This document shows, one piece after another, positions 15,405-24,359 of a stretch of 51,647 nucleotides of DNA. The notes below the pieces were generated by a model. That model was not told the DNA's origin. It searched no databases and was given only the letters and a program-made list of their open reading frames with translations. Source of the stretch: a virus; the IMG/VR virus record IMGVR_UViG_3300025978_000007, positions 1 to 51,647 of that record; one strand, written 5' to 3'. How positions within the stretch are numbered: position 1 is the first letter of the stretch; the number at the start of each line of letters is the position of its first letter. The position numbers and the translations under genes are program-made.

Positions 15405-15706
15405 TATCGTCCTGCTCCAATATAAATGTCGTACAAGGTCAATATTGTAGGATTAGCAGATATTTTTTGTATGATACATGGAGACCATTGATTAACCAAA
15501 AAAGGTAAATCGCTAGATATGTCATCTTCCAATAATTGCACACTAAGAATTACACTAGTATCATAAGAGCTATTCTTAGGTCTTATGAATATTGTGTATG
15601 GGCTACCTCCATTATCAAAATCACTAGATAATGAAGTCAATTGCGAATGCTTTAATACTCTTGTATTCTCAGCCGTTTGTAGGGGGTAAAATTTAAGCCA
15701 TGACAT
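15404..15706 (-). CDS. Small tail-region protein (100 aa)
   Basis: This 100-residue, beta-rich protein (MSWLKFYPLQTAENTRVL...YTIFIRPKNSSYDTSVILSVQLL...PTILTLYDIYIGAGR) lies between the paired distal-tail genes and the fibre. No domain is recognised. Its composition suits a virion component. Confidence 0.52.
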   Translation of the reverse strand: MSWLKFYPLQTAENTRVLKHSQLTSLSSDFDNGGSPYTIFIRPKNSSYDTSVILSVQLLEDDISSDLPFLVNQWSPCIIQKISANPTILTLYDIYIGAGR

Positions 15707-15709
15707 AAT

Positions 15710-16171
15710 TTATACTATTATTCTGTTCATTAATTCGTCACAAATATTATTGCCATTCTCATCTAACAAATAAATATTCGTTCTATTTAAGAAGTTAGCT
15801 TCACGTAACTTGATAGCGAATGTGCTACCTGTCACATAAAAACTAAATTCAGAGTGCGAAATATACTCATAATTAATCTTTTTATCAACTAAAAATGAAA
15901 AAAGTTCAAAAGTCGGATGCGCTACCATATATCTGCAAAATGCCAAATAGTTGGCGTATGTGTCTACACCGAATGAAATAGTAGGCTCAACGCTCTTTAA
16001 AAATGGTGTTCCATGTATTTCTTCTATTCCGTCTTCATCTTCAAAGTCTACAGATATTTTATCCTTCGCATCAGGATATTTCATGATGGTTGAATAGAAT
16101 TTACTATATAGAGGAACTAGACCCCATGTAGATTGTATTTCTTGTCCATCTATGTAAACTTTATCTATCAT
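15710..16171 (-). CDS. Distal tail-like protein, copy 2
   Basis: This 153-residue protein begins MIDKVYIDGQEIQSTWGLVPLYSKFYSTIM. It is paralogous to the gene at 16161 (DTVYIDGKEIKSTWGLNPLYEKFYSSLM), and both continue with IDTYAxYLxF-type sequence. Tandem position directly after the tape measure suggests Dit-like or distal-tail components. The C-terminus ENGNNICDELMNRIIV recurs in the 42-residue gene downstream. It overlaps copy 1 by 11 bp. Confidence 0.6.
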   Translation of the reverse strand: MIDKVYIDGQEIQSTWGLVPLYSKFYSTIMKYPDAKDKISVDFEDEDGIEEIHGTPFLKSVEPTISFGVDTYANYLAFCRYMVAHPTFELFSFLVDKKINYEYISHSEFSFYVTGSTFAIKLREANFLNRTNIYLLDENGNNICDELMNRIIV

Positions 16172-16541
16172 TGAAATTCCTTTCTTTTACTTTTATCTCA
16201 AAGGTTATCCCTTGTGAATCAAAATCACTTGTAGATACATATTCCAAAGTAATACTCCCTATAATACTTGACGATAGAACGAATGTATCTTTTGAGGTGA
16301 TATAATCCATAAATGTCAAGTAATGTGCGTAGGTATCTATCCCTAAAGAAATAGATGGTTCACGTGGCTTTAAATATCCTTTAGTATAATAAATCTCGAT
16401 ACCGTTTTCGTCCGTATAGTCGTTTGATACCCTATCTTTGATGTCAGGAAATTGCATCAACGAGGAATAGAATTTCTCATATAAAGGGTTCAATCCCCAA
16501 GTTGACTTAATTTCCTTACCGTCTATATATACCGTATCCAT
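16161..16541 (-). CDS. Distal tail-like protein, copy 1
   Basis: This is the 126-residue tandem paralogue of 15710-16171, sharing VYIDGKEIKSTWGL, a PxISxGIDTYAHYL-type core and a beta-rich remainder. It directly follows the tape-measure gene, the usual place for the distal tail protein in siphoviruses. Duplication implies two related rings or a specialised second copy. Assignment is from context. Confidence 0.6.
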   Translation of the reverse strand: MDTVYIDGKEIKSTWGLNPLYEKFYSSLMQFPDIKDRVSNDYTDENGIEIYYTKGYLKPREPSISLGIDTYAHYLTFMDYITSKDTFVLSSSIIGSITLEYVSTSDFDSQGITFEIKVKERNFNDR

Positions 16542-16542
16542 A

Positions 16543-19500
16543 TTATCTTGCTATTACACCCTTCGAATACATATCACTAACAACTGACTTAATGTCTGCT
16601 ATAAGTGCCGTATATCCCTTTATTGCTGATATGTCACTTGCTATTAAGTCTATTTTATTATTATTATCTTTCAAAGATACTAAAATATCAGAAACATTCA
16701 AACGAATTGCGCTAAATTGTGCACTTAGAACATCCGCTTGATCTTCACTCATTGATTGGAAAGAAGAGGTAATGGTATTCGAAGAAGTATCTGTTTTACT
16801 CACATCGGCTAATGCAAGCAAAGCATCTATCTTATCGCTTGCAGTGGTATATATATTTTCATATTCATCCTTTAATGTAGCTGCCTCATCAGCTGACAAT
16901 GTATCATCGTTCAAATCAGTTGCAAATTCAGTATACCATGTTTCTAGCGCGCTAGATAGATAATTAGTCTTGACTAAGTTAAGAATAGCTTTACGCATAT
17001 ACGTTTCAAAGTTGTCAGATATATCCGACATAGTTGTATCTGCCGAAAGAAGTAGATCATCCAATCCATCTTTCAGATCGCTCCAATCTACACCGGTAGC
17101 CGAAGCATATATTTCATTTAAAGTGTCTTGTAGGCTATTTGCATCAGAGATTATTTCATCGAAATAACCTGTTACCGTGCTGTCTAGCCTACTCCATGCT
17201 TCAGGATCTTCAGTCTTTAGGGTTTCTAGCTGCTCTCCTGTCAATGTGGAAAGATCGGTAATGTTGTCTATTGATATTCCATAAGTATCTTTAAGGGTAT
17301 TATAGAATGTGAGAAGATCTTGATTATTTTGAGCTAAATCACTTGTAGAATACCCCTCGGCTAATGTCGCTTTAATATCGCTTATTGTCCCATATTTATA
17401 TTCAATAGAATGATGCCCGGTTCCCGAATCTTCCATCTTAGCCTTAGCCAAAGCTTGATAGTTCTCTACTTCTTCTTTGATGGATGCTATTTCGGCTGCA
17501 CCTGTTGTCAATGATGCGCTTCCCGATTCAGTCTCTAATAAAGTCTTATAAAGGCTTACCGTACCCTCTAAAGTTTTATTTAAAGAAGTAAGTTGTTTCT
17601 CTAGCTTTTGGAAATTTGATTCTTTAGAAAATAAGGATGCGACTTTCTCTGCTAATTGGATTGCAGTAGTAATAACAGATAGAATAATACTAGCTTTCTC
17701 GATAGTAGAAATTGTGCTAGAACCTGCCTTAGATGCTGTATCCATTCCTGTTATGGCAGTAGTTACCGTTGTTGAGATGCTACCTACTAATGAAATTATA
17801 CCACCTGTTACACCGCCAATTGAATCTCCTACAGAAGTAATTGATTTGCCTAAATCTCCTAGTGCGCCAGTCAATGTTTTTTCTGCTGTATCTATTTCTT
17901 TATGTATAGCCACCACTTTAGAACCAGAAATGGCATTTTTATTTTGCGCAGCCGTCAACTTATTATAAGCAGCAGTTGTTTTATCCGTGCTTGTTGAGGT
18001 GTTATCCTTTGTCGAAGAAAGTTTAGTCTTCCCTTTTATCTTAGGAGTAGAAATCTCTTCAGGAGTATAAGAAAGAGTTGGAGTTGTAATTGATTCGGCA
18101 AGTATATCGTCATATTCTTTTTTAGCCTTTACTAATTCATCTTCTGATTGTTTAAGTTCTTGTTTTGCTTTCACCAAATCCTTATTTCCCTTGGATATAA
18201 CCGTAAAAGGATCTTTCTTAGATAACTTATCAAATACCTTATTTATCTCCTCGGTATAAGTTTTTATATCTTCGGGATTATAAGCTTCGACTGCTACCTT
18301 ACGATATTCTTTCAACATATCCATCAAGTTCCATAGTCCTTGTGTAGAGACCTTATTCAAATCATCAAAAGCTAATTGATAAGTTGGTGTTTCCTTTACT
18401 TGTTTGAAAGATAAGTTAGATTGATCTAGAACGCGCTCTTTTTCATTTTGTGCTATTCGGGAAGTCATACTACCATATTCGGGTGATCCTTCCTTATATT
18501 GGCTTCTTACGTCTTCTAGGGCTTGTTTGTCTGCATAGTACTTCCTATCTATCTCCTGTTTTTGTTGAGTATAGTCATTATAGGATCTAAGCAATTCATT
18601 TTGTAACTGATGCTCTTTTGCTAAACGTACATCATTGGCAGCTTGAGTAGCATCATTTACTCCTACCTTAGAAGCCTCTGGAACATCATTCCATGTTTGT
18701 ATCTTTGGATTATATGTTCCTCTTTGCTTAACGGGGGTATTCAGATATTCTGATTTCTCATTTTGTTGAGAAAGCTTCAATATCTTATCTTTCTCATTAT
18801 CTATATCATTAATTTTCTTATTATATTCATTTTCAATTACTTGTTTGTCATGTATATAACCCTTATCCATACTATCTGCATAAGCTTCTTGCCTCATTTG
18901 TTCAGCCTGAGCTTCATAGTCTGTTATCTCTTTATTGTTCGACCTGATCTGTTCTTTGCGCGTTTTTACCCCTGAATCAAATGCGTTCTTTTGTTCGCGT
19001 TCACGTTCAGCCTTTGTTTGAGCAGATTTTGCCTTTCTATCAAGTTGGCTAGATTTTTCATATTTATCAAGTTCTTCTTGCGCCTTACGTTCCATTTCCA
19101 AGTCATGATTCCATTCGGTAGATCCGGAAGAAGATGAAGGAATAACTGATCTTTTCTGTTGCCAATAGGCTACTTGTTTCTTCCAATAATCCTCATTTTT
19201 TGGCATATTAGCTTCTGCTGATGATGCTTTTCGCATATTGGAATTAATCTCCAATACCATTTTGCTCATCTTATTCGCATAGTCTTGTGCAATCTTCAAA
19301 TCACTTTCTAATTTAATAACAACAGCCTCCATACCAGGATTGTATGATTGAGTATTTTTATTGCTTATTTCTAGTGAACTTTTTGCATCATTAAGATTAC
19401 TTTTAGTTGTAATTACTTGTCTTTGCGCTTGAAAATAGGCAATACGCGTTTGAATATCCGCATTGTATAAAGCCTGTGAAGCAACTTGTTTCTGCCAATA

Positions 19501-21558
19501 TAGCCCATCTTTATTTAATGCAGTTTCAAGTTTCATATTCCCAAAAACCTGTGGCATTAATTTTTGAAGTTGGGATAATGCATTTTGTTTCATATTTATG
19601 GAAGAAGTTTCCTGTTCCATAGTATTGATCAAATCACTCGCAGCAGATGTTTGCTTTTGTTGGTCGTCCTTTATCTTATTGATAGTCTTATCATATTCCT
19701 GTTGGGCTTTAGTTGCATCATCTACTGCTTGCGAACATTTGTAAAGAACATAAATAACACCAGCAATAGCAGCAGCAATCAATGCAAACTCATTGGCTTT
19801 CATAAACGCACTTAGTTTCATCCATGCGTTACCCAAAACTCCCGTTGCAATAGCTCCTGCTCCTTTTGCAGCAGTATTTCCCTCTTCTACTGCTGTATTC
19901 ATAGTAGTAGCAATAGTATTCTCGGTCTGTTTAGCACTACTCAACTCTAGTTGTGCTTTATTTAATGATTCGGCTGCTGTATTTTTATCTGTTTCGAGTG
20001 TATTCAACTCTTTCTGTGCACTATTTAAAGAAACCTGTGCAGTTTCCACTTCGGTTGCGCTCCCGTTTGCTACAGACGCCTCTACCTCTAGTTCTTTGGC
20101 TGCTACATTCTTTTGAGAATCAGCAATCAATATTTCTTTCTCGGCAATAAGTTCAGTATTCCTTGTTATCTCTGCTTCTGCTCCAGCAACAGCTATACTT
20201 GATTTCCTTAATTCCAAAGCTAGTTCTTTCTCTAACTCTCTTTGATAAGCAACAGATCCTTCAATTAATTCTGCTTTAGATGCTTGTTCTTTCCATTCAG
20301 GAGAAACAACACTAACAGCCGATTTGGTATAAGCACCTGCATAAGCGACTTCACTCCCCTTGCTCATTGCGCTAACTGCAATTTGTGAAGCCTTATATGC
20401 CCCGGCTACCACAATTACCTCTTTAATAGTATCAGCTACTTTCTGCCAATTACCTATTAAAGAAGAAGTCATTTCGATACCGCTATTCATTATACCCTCA
20501 TTGGCATCACCTATTTGGTCTAAGGCTACTTTCCATTTATCCTCTAAGTTGGATAATTTTCCATAAGTAGTTTGTGCGATTTTATCTGACATACCGTAGT
20601 ATCTACCTCCTGCGGCAGACATACTTTGTAATGCTTTCTCTAGTTGAGGGAATCCCACTTGACCTGACTTAACCATCTTAAGCAGTTGCTCGTTATTTAC
20701 ACCTAACTCTTTAGATAAAGCCTGATAGATAGGTATTCCGCGTGTGGCGAACTGGTATAACTCACGTTGATAAACTCTTCCACGCGTCATTGAGGTACCA
20801 TATAAGTAAGTCAAATCCTCAATCCTTTGTCCTGAACCTGATGCAATGTTTGATAGCATTTCAAGAGTTCCCATGACATTTTTGGCATTTACTCCATAAG
20901 AAAGTAATTCCTTTGACGACTTTGTGATGTCAAGAAGTTGGAATGGTGAACGTACCGCAAAAGAAGTGATATCGTTAAATAACTCTTTTGATTTCTCTGC
21001 GTTATTGACAAACGCATCAATGCCGGCACGTAATTGGTCAAATTCTCCTTTCGTCTTTACGACATTGACAGCAAAGTTTCTAGCCCAATCGATAGATCCA
21101 TAAACCAACATGTAGCTTACTCCACGTTTGAATATACGTTCCAAATACCCCATTTCATTATCTGCCTGTTGCACACTGTTATGTATGTTCCTAACAGTAG
21201 ATGCTAGCGGATTTGATTCGGGGACTGAAGGTATCTTTGATGCGGATGTTTTTATCTTATTCATTGCCTTATCATACTGATAGGCTAGATTGGATAACTT
21301 ACCTATTTCCGAATCAATAACTTTTCCCAGATCAGCTATTTGTTTCCTGACTGATTCGAATGTACCGGAATCAACAGGATTAGTAAATTTGAAATTGCTT
21401 TTTTCTTTTAATTGGGCATACTGATTTTCTATCTTTTGAAGTTCTGCCATAACTCCCGAAGAGAGTTGCTTGAATATCTGCAAAGCTTTTTCTTTGTCAG
21501 CACTCAATCCCGAATTATCTATACCTGTAGCCCAAAAGAGCTGATCTTGGCTTGCCAT
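16543..21558 (-). CDS. Tape measure protein
   Basis: This 1,671-residue protein, long for the window and lying between the chaperone-position genes and distal tail genes, has the conserved tape-measure domain at about residues 145-350 (FAVRSPFQLLDITKSSKELL, MTRGRVYQRELYQFATRGIP, YYGMSDKIAQTTYGKLSNLE). Hydrophobic segments occur near 565-610 and 1215-1310, and extensive coiled coils fill the middle. Tape measure length sets tail length; at roughly 0.15 nm per residue this predicts a tail of about 250 nm (inference). The hydrophobic parts may form the channel for DNA entry. Confidence 0.93.
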   Translation of the reverse strand: MASQDQLFWATGIDNSGLSADKEKALQIFKQLSSGVMAELQKIENQYAQLKEKSNFKFTNPVDSGTFESVRKQIADLGKVIDSEIGKLSNLAYQYDKAMNKIKTSASKIPSVPESNPLASTVRNIHNSVQQADNEMGYLERIFKRGVSYMLVYGSIDWARNFAVNVVKTKGEFDQLRAGIDAFVNNAEKSKELFNDITSFAVRSPFQLLDITKSSKELLSYGVNAKNVMGTLEMLSNIASGSGQRIEDLTYLYGTSMTRGRVYQRELYQFATRGIPIYQALSKELGVNNEQLLKMVKSGQVGFPQLEKALQSMSAAGGRYYGMSDKIAQTTYGKLSNLEDKWKVALDQIGDANEGIMNSGIEMTSSLIGNWQKVADTIKEVIVVAGAYKASQIAVSAMSKGSEVAYAGAYTKSAVSVVSPEWKEQASKAELIEGSVAYQRELEKELALELRKSSIAVAGAEAEITRNTELIAEKEILIADSQKNVAAKELEVEASVANGSATEVETAQVSLNSAQKELNTLETDKNTAAESLNKAQLELSSAKQTENTIATTMNTAVEEGNTAAKGAGAIATGVLGNAWMKLSAFMKANEFALIAAAIAGVIYVLYKCSQAVDDATKAQQEYDKTINKIKDDQQKQTSAASDLINTMEQETSSINMKQNALSQLQKLMPQVFGNMKLETALNKDGLYWQKQVASQALYNADIQTRIAYFQAQRQVITTKSNLNDAKSSLEISNKNTQSYNPGMEAVVIKLESDLKIAQDYANKMSKMVLEINSNMRKASSAEANMPKNEDYWKKQVAYWQQKRSVIPSSSSGSTEWNHDLEMERKAQEELDKYEKSSQLDRKAKSAQTKAEREREQKNAFDSGVKTRKEQIRSNNKEITDYEAQAEQMRQEAYADSMDKGYIHDKQVIENEYNKKINDIDNEKDKILKLSQQNEKSEYLNTPVKQRGTYNPKIQTWNDVPEASKVGVNDATQAANDVRLAKEHQLQNELLRSYNDYTQQKQEIDRKYYADKQALEDVRSQYKEGSPEYGSMTSRIAQNEKERVLDQSNLSFKQVKETPTYQLAFDDLNKVSTQGLWNLMDMLKEYRKVAVEAYNPEDIKTYTEEINKVFDKLSKKDPFTVISKGNKDLVKAKQELKQSEDELVKAKKEYDDILAESITTPTLSYTPEEISTPKIKGKTKLSSTKDNTSTSTDKTTAAYNKLTAAQNKNAISGSKVVAIHKEIDTAEKTLTGALGDLGKSITSVGDSIGGVTGGIISLVGSISTTVTTAITGMDTASKAGSSTISTIEKASIILSVITTAIQLAEKVASLFSKESNFQKLEKQLTSLNKTLEGTVSLYKTLLETESGSASLTTGAAEIASIKEEVENYQALAKAKMEDSGTGHHSIEYKYGTISDIKATLAEGYSTSDLAQNNQDLLTFYNTLKDTYGISIDNITDLSTLTGEQLETLKTEDPEAWSRLDSTVTGYFDEIISDANSLQDTLNEIYASATGVDWSDLKDGLDDLLLSADTTMSDISDNFETYMRKAILNLVKTNYLSSALETWYTEFATDLNDDTLSADEAATLKDEYENIYTTASDKIDALLALADVSKTDTSSNTITSSFQSMSEDQADVLSAQFSAIRLNVSDILVSLKDNNNKIDLIASDISAIKGYTALIADIKSVVSDMYSKGVIAR

Positions 21559-21560
21559 AA

Positions 21561-21752
21561 TTATGTAAAATTAAATCCCGGCATACTTGCTACTTTTGGA
21601 TCAATCGACCCATCATTATTGCCGGTAGTTGTTTTATCTTTTTCCTTATCTTTGTCGTAAGAGTTCATGTCGTTGTATTCTTCATTCATTCGCATAATCT
21701 CCAAGAACGAACTATCCAGTACCTCTTGTTTGCTCATGTTGAATGTTGCCAT
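21561..21752 (-). CDS. Small acidic protein in tail-chaperone position
   Basis: I choose ATG 21752; the frame could extend to TTG 21767, overlapping the upstream stop. The 63-residue product MATFNMSKQEVLDSSFLEIM has an acidic/Lys-rich low-complexity middle (YDKDKEKDKTTTGNNDG). It lies between the larger chaperone-position gene and the tape measure, where the downstream half of a gpG/gpGT-type chaperone would be. No canonical slippery site in the right frame was found. Confidence 0.6.
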   Translation of the reverse strand: MATFNMSKQEVLDSSFLEIMRMNEEYNDMNSYDKDKEKDKTTTGNNDGSIDPKVASMPGFNFT

Positions 21753-21763
21753 ACAACTAACGA

Positions 21764-22213
21764 TCAATCTTTCCCAATTGTAGATTCGGAGGCTATTATT
21801 TCCTCCTTGCGGTTTAGGCTCATTCCTGTTGCCTGAATGATAGATTTTAAAAAAGACTTTACTTGAATACGTTTTATCAAAGCAACAAACGTAATCAATA
21901 CTTCATCGGGAGTTAATTCTTTTGCATTTCCCTTACCTATCACTATTTCTATGATATTCATGAAAATAGGTAAGTATTTTTGAGTATATTTTAATGCCTC
22001 ATTAAAACTTCCTTCATCCGATATCTTAGATAGCTTATCTAACTCATCTTCTTTCTGTATAGCAATCAAATAAGGATTTATCTCTATCATTTGACCAATT
22101 GTCAAAGGATAGATTTTTATTTTATCATCATGTCCTTCGAGGGTGAAAGGCTTACGCAATATAGCCTGTTCCTCAAATCTTATAATGTCTTCCAAACTTT
22201 CCATAACAACCAT
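21764..22213 (-). CDS. Tail assembly chaperone candidate
   Basis: I start at ATG 22213 (MVVMESLEDIIRFEEQAILR), downstream of the terminator hairpin; the longer GTG-initiated frame would translate through the hairpin. The 149-residue protein is helical (IYPLTIGQMIEINPYLIAIQ...LPIFMNIIEIVIGKG...VLITFVALIKRIQVKSFLKS). Position between major tail protein and tape measure is diagnostic of a tail assembly chaperone. Its stop precedes the next gene's ATG by 11 bases. Confidence 0.65.
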   Translation of the reverse strand: MVVMESLEDIIRFEEQAILRKPFTLEGHDDKIKIYPLTIGQMIEINPYLIAIQKEDELDKLSKISDEGSFNEALKYTQKYLPIFMNIIEIVIGKGNAKELTPDEVLITFVALIKRIQVKSFLKSIIQATGMSLNRKEEIIASESTIGKD

Positions 22214-22217
22214 TTTT

Positions 22218-22250
22218 ATTAAAAAGGGCAGTGGTTTACCACCATTGCCC
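22218..22250 (-). terminator. Rho-independent terminator after the major tail gene
   Basis: On the minus strand a GC-rich imperfect hairpin (GGGCAATGGTGG, loop TAAA, CCACTGCCC) is followed directly by TTTTTAATAAAA. It would attenuate transcription after the abundant capsid and tail-tube genes, a common way to lower chaperone and tape-measure expression. Confidence 0.78.
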
Positions 22251-22333
22251 CTTACTATTTTCACCTGTAATTATTCTGTCTCCGTCTTCAGTGACTATAT
22301 AATTGGAATCTTCATCGACTAGAAGATCCCAAA

Positions 22334-22876
22334 TTAAAAAGCCCCCTTAAAGTCAGCGATCTTCTTAGCTGCACTATTGTCTTGCAATAGAGTAAATACT
22401 ACCTGCAAAGGAATAGTTGCCTGATTGGCACCTACTGCGCCCGTCCATGATGCCGTAACCCTCGTATTGTATGCTGTTGCCGTAACAATTTTACCCATAT
22501 TGTTCAAACCTGTGATAAGAACATATTTGTTTGTTGGCACTGTAGCCGCACCTGCGATCAAAAAATCATCAGGGGTTGTTCCTGCTGCACCTGCTGTAAA
22601 TGTACCTTCTAAGAAGTCAGCCAAAGTATTCATATATGCTTGAGGAAGATCCACTGTAATCTTGTTAGATACAGGAGCCGTTCTCACCCTGAATGTTTGC
22701 TGTGTCAATTCATCTACCTCTTCAGTTGTTGAAGGAATAGGAAAATCGGGACTGAACTTACCATCCGCTACTATATTGATATTTTTCAATGTAGATGGTA
22801 TCGTCCCATCGGCTGTTGCATCCGCATATTGAATAGCAGATACAGAAACCATATTAAAAAATGCTGATGCACTCAT
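22334..22876 (-). CDS. Major tail protein (tail tube)
   Basis: The ATG at 22876 (MSASAFFNMVSVSAIQYA) is preferred because the longer frame overlaps the upstream gene and lacks support. The 180-residue beta-rich protein has ITVDLPQAYMNTLADFLEGT, KYVLITGLNNMGKIVTATAY and VTASWTGAVGANQ, and it lies between tail-completion genes and a terminator before the chaperone. All of this fits a siphovirus tail-tube protein. The stop is followed in the -1 frame by 30 open codons (see findings), raising the possibility of a frameshifted longer form. Confidence 0.78.
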   Translation of the reverse strand: MSASAFFNMVSVSAIQYADATADGTIPSTLKNINIVADGKFSPDFPIPSTTEEVDELTQQTFRVRTAPVSNKITVDLPQAYMNTLADFLEGTFTAGAAGTTPDDFLIAGAATVPTNKYVLITGLNNMGKIVTATAYNTRVTASWTGAVGANQATIPLQVVFTLLQDNSAAKKIADFKGAF

Positions 22877-22887
22877 AATTTTTATTT

Positions 22888-23253
22888 TTAATGCGTTATT
22901 GTTCTGAATGTAAATTCTGATACCGTCCAAGTATCATCTAAATTCAATGTATTCGTGTCCAATTTCTCGGTGACCGTTACCAATGAATCTTGTATGACCA
23001 AATCTTTTAAGGATGATCTAACTTGATCAAATAATGACTTAGCCGTCAAGAAATCAAACTCCGAATTCACTTTATTTATGTATAGATAAACGATAATATC
23101 GTTGACCGTATTGACATTGTTCTTTGATATAGGTATGCTGTTGATTACCAAACAATTCTCTTTTTTAGAGGTAGGTTTTAGCTCCTTGTAAATAGACAAT
23201 CCTATTGGCTTCAACTGTTGCTGTATCGCTGTATAAATGTCAAGTATGTTCAT
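22888..23253 (-). CDS. Tail terminator/completion-like protein
   Basis: This 121-residue protein begins MNILDIYTAIQQQLKPIGLS and has strands with IIVYLYINKVNSEFDF and a helix LFDQVRSSLKDLVIQ. The alpha/beta pattern and its position directly before the tail tube gene match tail terminator proteins of the gpU type. The start overlaps the previous stop (ATGA). Confidence 0.6.
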   Translation of the reverse strand: MNILDIYTAIQQQLKPIGLSIYKELKPTSKKENCLVINSIPISKNNVNTVNDIIVYLYINKVNSEFDFLTAKSLFDQVRSSLKDLVIQDSLVTVTEKLDTNTLNLDDTWTVSEFTFRTITH

Positions 23254-23759
23254 TGTATTACTGTTTTAAGTACCTTGAATATCTCACTTGATGTTGGAGT
23301 GAAAGAATTTAATACTTTCTTCCCTCCTAATCCACCTCTTCCAAGCATGTGCTCTATATCTGTTTGTCCTGTTTCCACTGCATACGAATAAGGAGCTGCT
23401 GCAAAGACTATCCCTACAATACTATTTGCGGGAATAAATGTTCCATCAGGTAAGCTTTCTTTACCTAATATATAGGTTGAAAGAACATCTTTGTAATCTT
23501 CCAATCCACGTGTCGGGTCTGTTCCGTCTGAAGACATTGCACTCCATTCTTTTATTTCATTCCTATCTTTAAGGATCACTACACCAACGGAAGATTCAAG
23601 TTCACCTTTGTAGTTTTTGTAGGTATGTTTATTCTTTGCACGTCTAGCAAATGACAAACATTTTTTGTAAAGAATATTCACTACTTTATTTATATCTGAT
23701 TCGGTTCGTTTGTCGATCCGTTTAGATATGTTTTCTATCTTCCAAAGTTGTTTCATCAT
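23250..23759 (-). CDS. HK97 gp10-like head-tail joining protein
   Basis: This 169-residue protein has a helical basic N-terminus (IDKRTESDINKVVNILYKKC, RRAKNKHTYKNY) and a region VFAAAPYSYAVETGQTDIEH that recalls the YAxxxExG-type motif of the HK97 gp10 family. Two adjacent ATGs (23759, 23756) are possible starts. It belongs to the connector module between capsid and tail tube. Confidence 0.66.
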   Translation of the reverse strand: MMKQLWKIENISKRIDKRTESDINKVVNILYKKCLSFARRAKNKHTYKNYKGELESSVGVVILKDRNEIKEWSAMSSDGTDPTRGLEDYKDVLSTYILGKESLPDGTFIPANSIVGIVFAAAPYSYAVETGQTDIEHMLGRGGLGGKKVLNSFTPTSSEIFKVLKTVIQ

Positions 23760-24049
23760 CCTTTTACATATATTTCAGTTCCGAACTTACCTAATACGGA
23801 AAGAGCTATACTCCCTTTGCTTCCATTGCATATAACATCCGTACCGATAGGAAATTCATAGGTCACTGACTTAGGAACGAATAACTGATAAGCAATAGGC
23901 ACATTACTACCTGCAACATTGATCGAAGTATTATTTACGTTCGGTTGATAGTCGCAAGCAAAAGATACCTCGGATGATCCTGTTATGTTATCATCTGAAT
24001 CTCTTGCGACTTGCGTCATTGTTGCTGTGTATGAATATCTGAATGCCAT
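23756..24049 (-). CDS. Head closure/head-tail adaptor protein
   Basis: This 97-residue beta-rich protein (MAFRYSYTATMTQVARDSDD...VSFACDYQPN...YEFPIGTDVICNG...LSVLGKFGTEIYVKG) sits second after the capsid gene, where head-closure (SPP1 gp16-like) proteins are found. The assignment rests on order and size. Confidence 0.58.
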   Translation of the reverse strand: MAFRYSYTATMTQVARDSDDNITGSSEVSFACDYQPNVNNTSINVAGSNVPIAYQLFVPKSVTYEFPIGTDVICNGSKGSIALSVLGKFGTEIYVKG

Positions 24050-24348
24050 TAGAAACCACTCCCATATATTATAGTGTCCTGTTCAGGTTGGATGTAATCA
24101 ATGCCAAACTTATTTAATATTCCCAATCCCCTTTTCCGCAAACTCTTACGAGATGTTTCAGAGAGTGTTTCGGAAGTATCCAATTGTTTGTAGTCAATAT
24201 CATCAGCTCTTTCAATCATCCCTAATGCCATACTCACCTCTAACTTATCCGATAAGGTCGGATTAATAGAATACATGGATAGGATAAGGTTCCCCCTATC
24301 CTGATCATCCATGTAGTTCTGAAATGCTGAAAGGTTGGTATATGACAT
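24049..24348 (-). CDS. Head-tail connector protein
   Basis: This 99-residue, mainly helical protein (LSAFQNYMDDQDRGNLILSM...LEVSMALGMIERADDIDY) immediately follows the capsid gene, as gp6/gp15-type connectors do. The product ends before a one-base overlap with the closure gene. Family membership is inferred from position and helical make-up. Confidence 0.58.
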   Translation of the reverse strand: MSYTNLSAFQNYMDDQDRGNLILSMYSINPTLSDKLEVSMALGMIERADDIDYKQLDTSETLSETSRKSLRKRGLGILNKFGIDYIQPEQDTIIYGSGF

Positions 24349-24359
24349 GATAGTTATGA

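Noticed and set aside
16772-20566. Several plus-strand ORFs opposite the tape-measure gene.
   Set aside because: They are low-complexity, Ser/Ile-rich shadows of the coding strand with no protein-like features or ribosome sites.
21764-21780. GGGAAAG near the end of the first chaperone-position gene as a lambda G/GT-type slippery site.
   Set aside because: The bases are present but in the wrong phase (GGG AAA G instead of G GGA AAG), and the downstream gene has its own ATG at 21752. I kept two separate genes.
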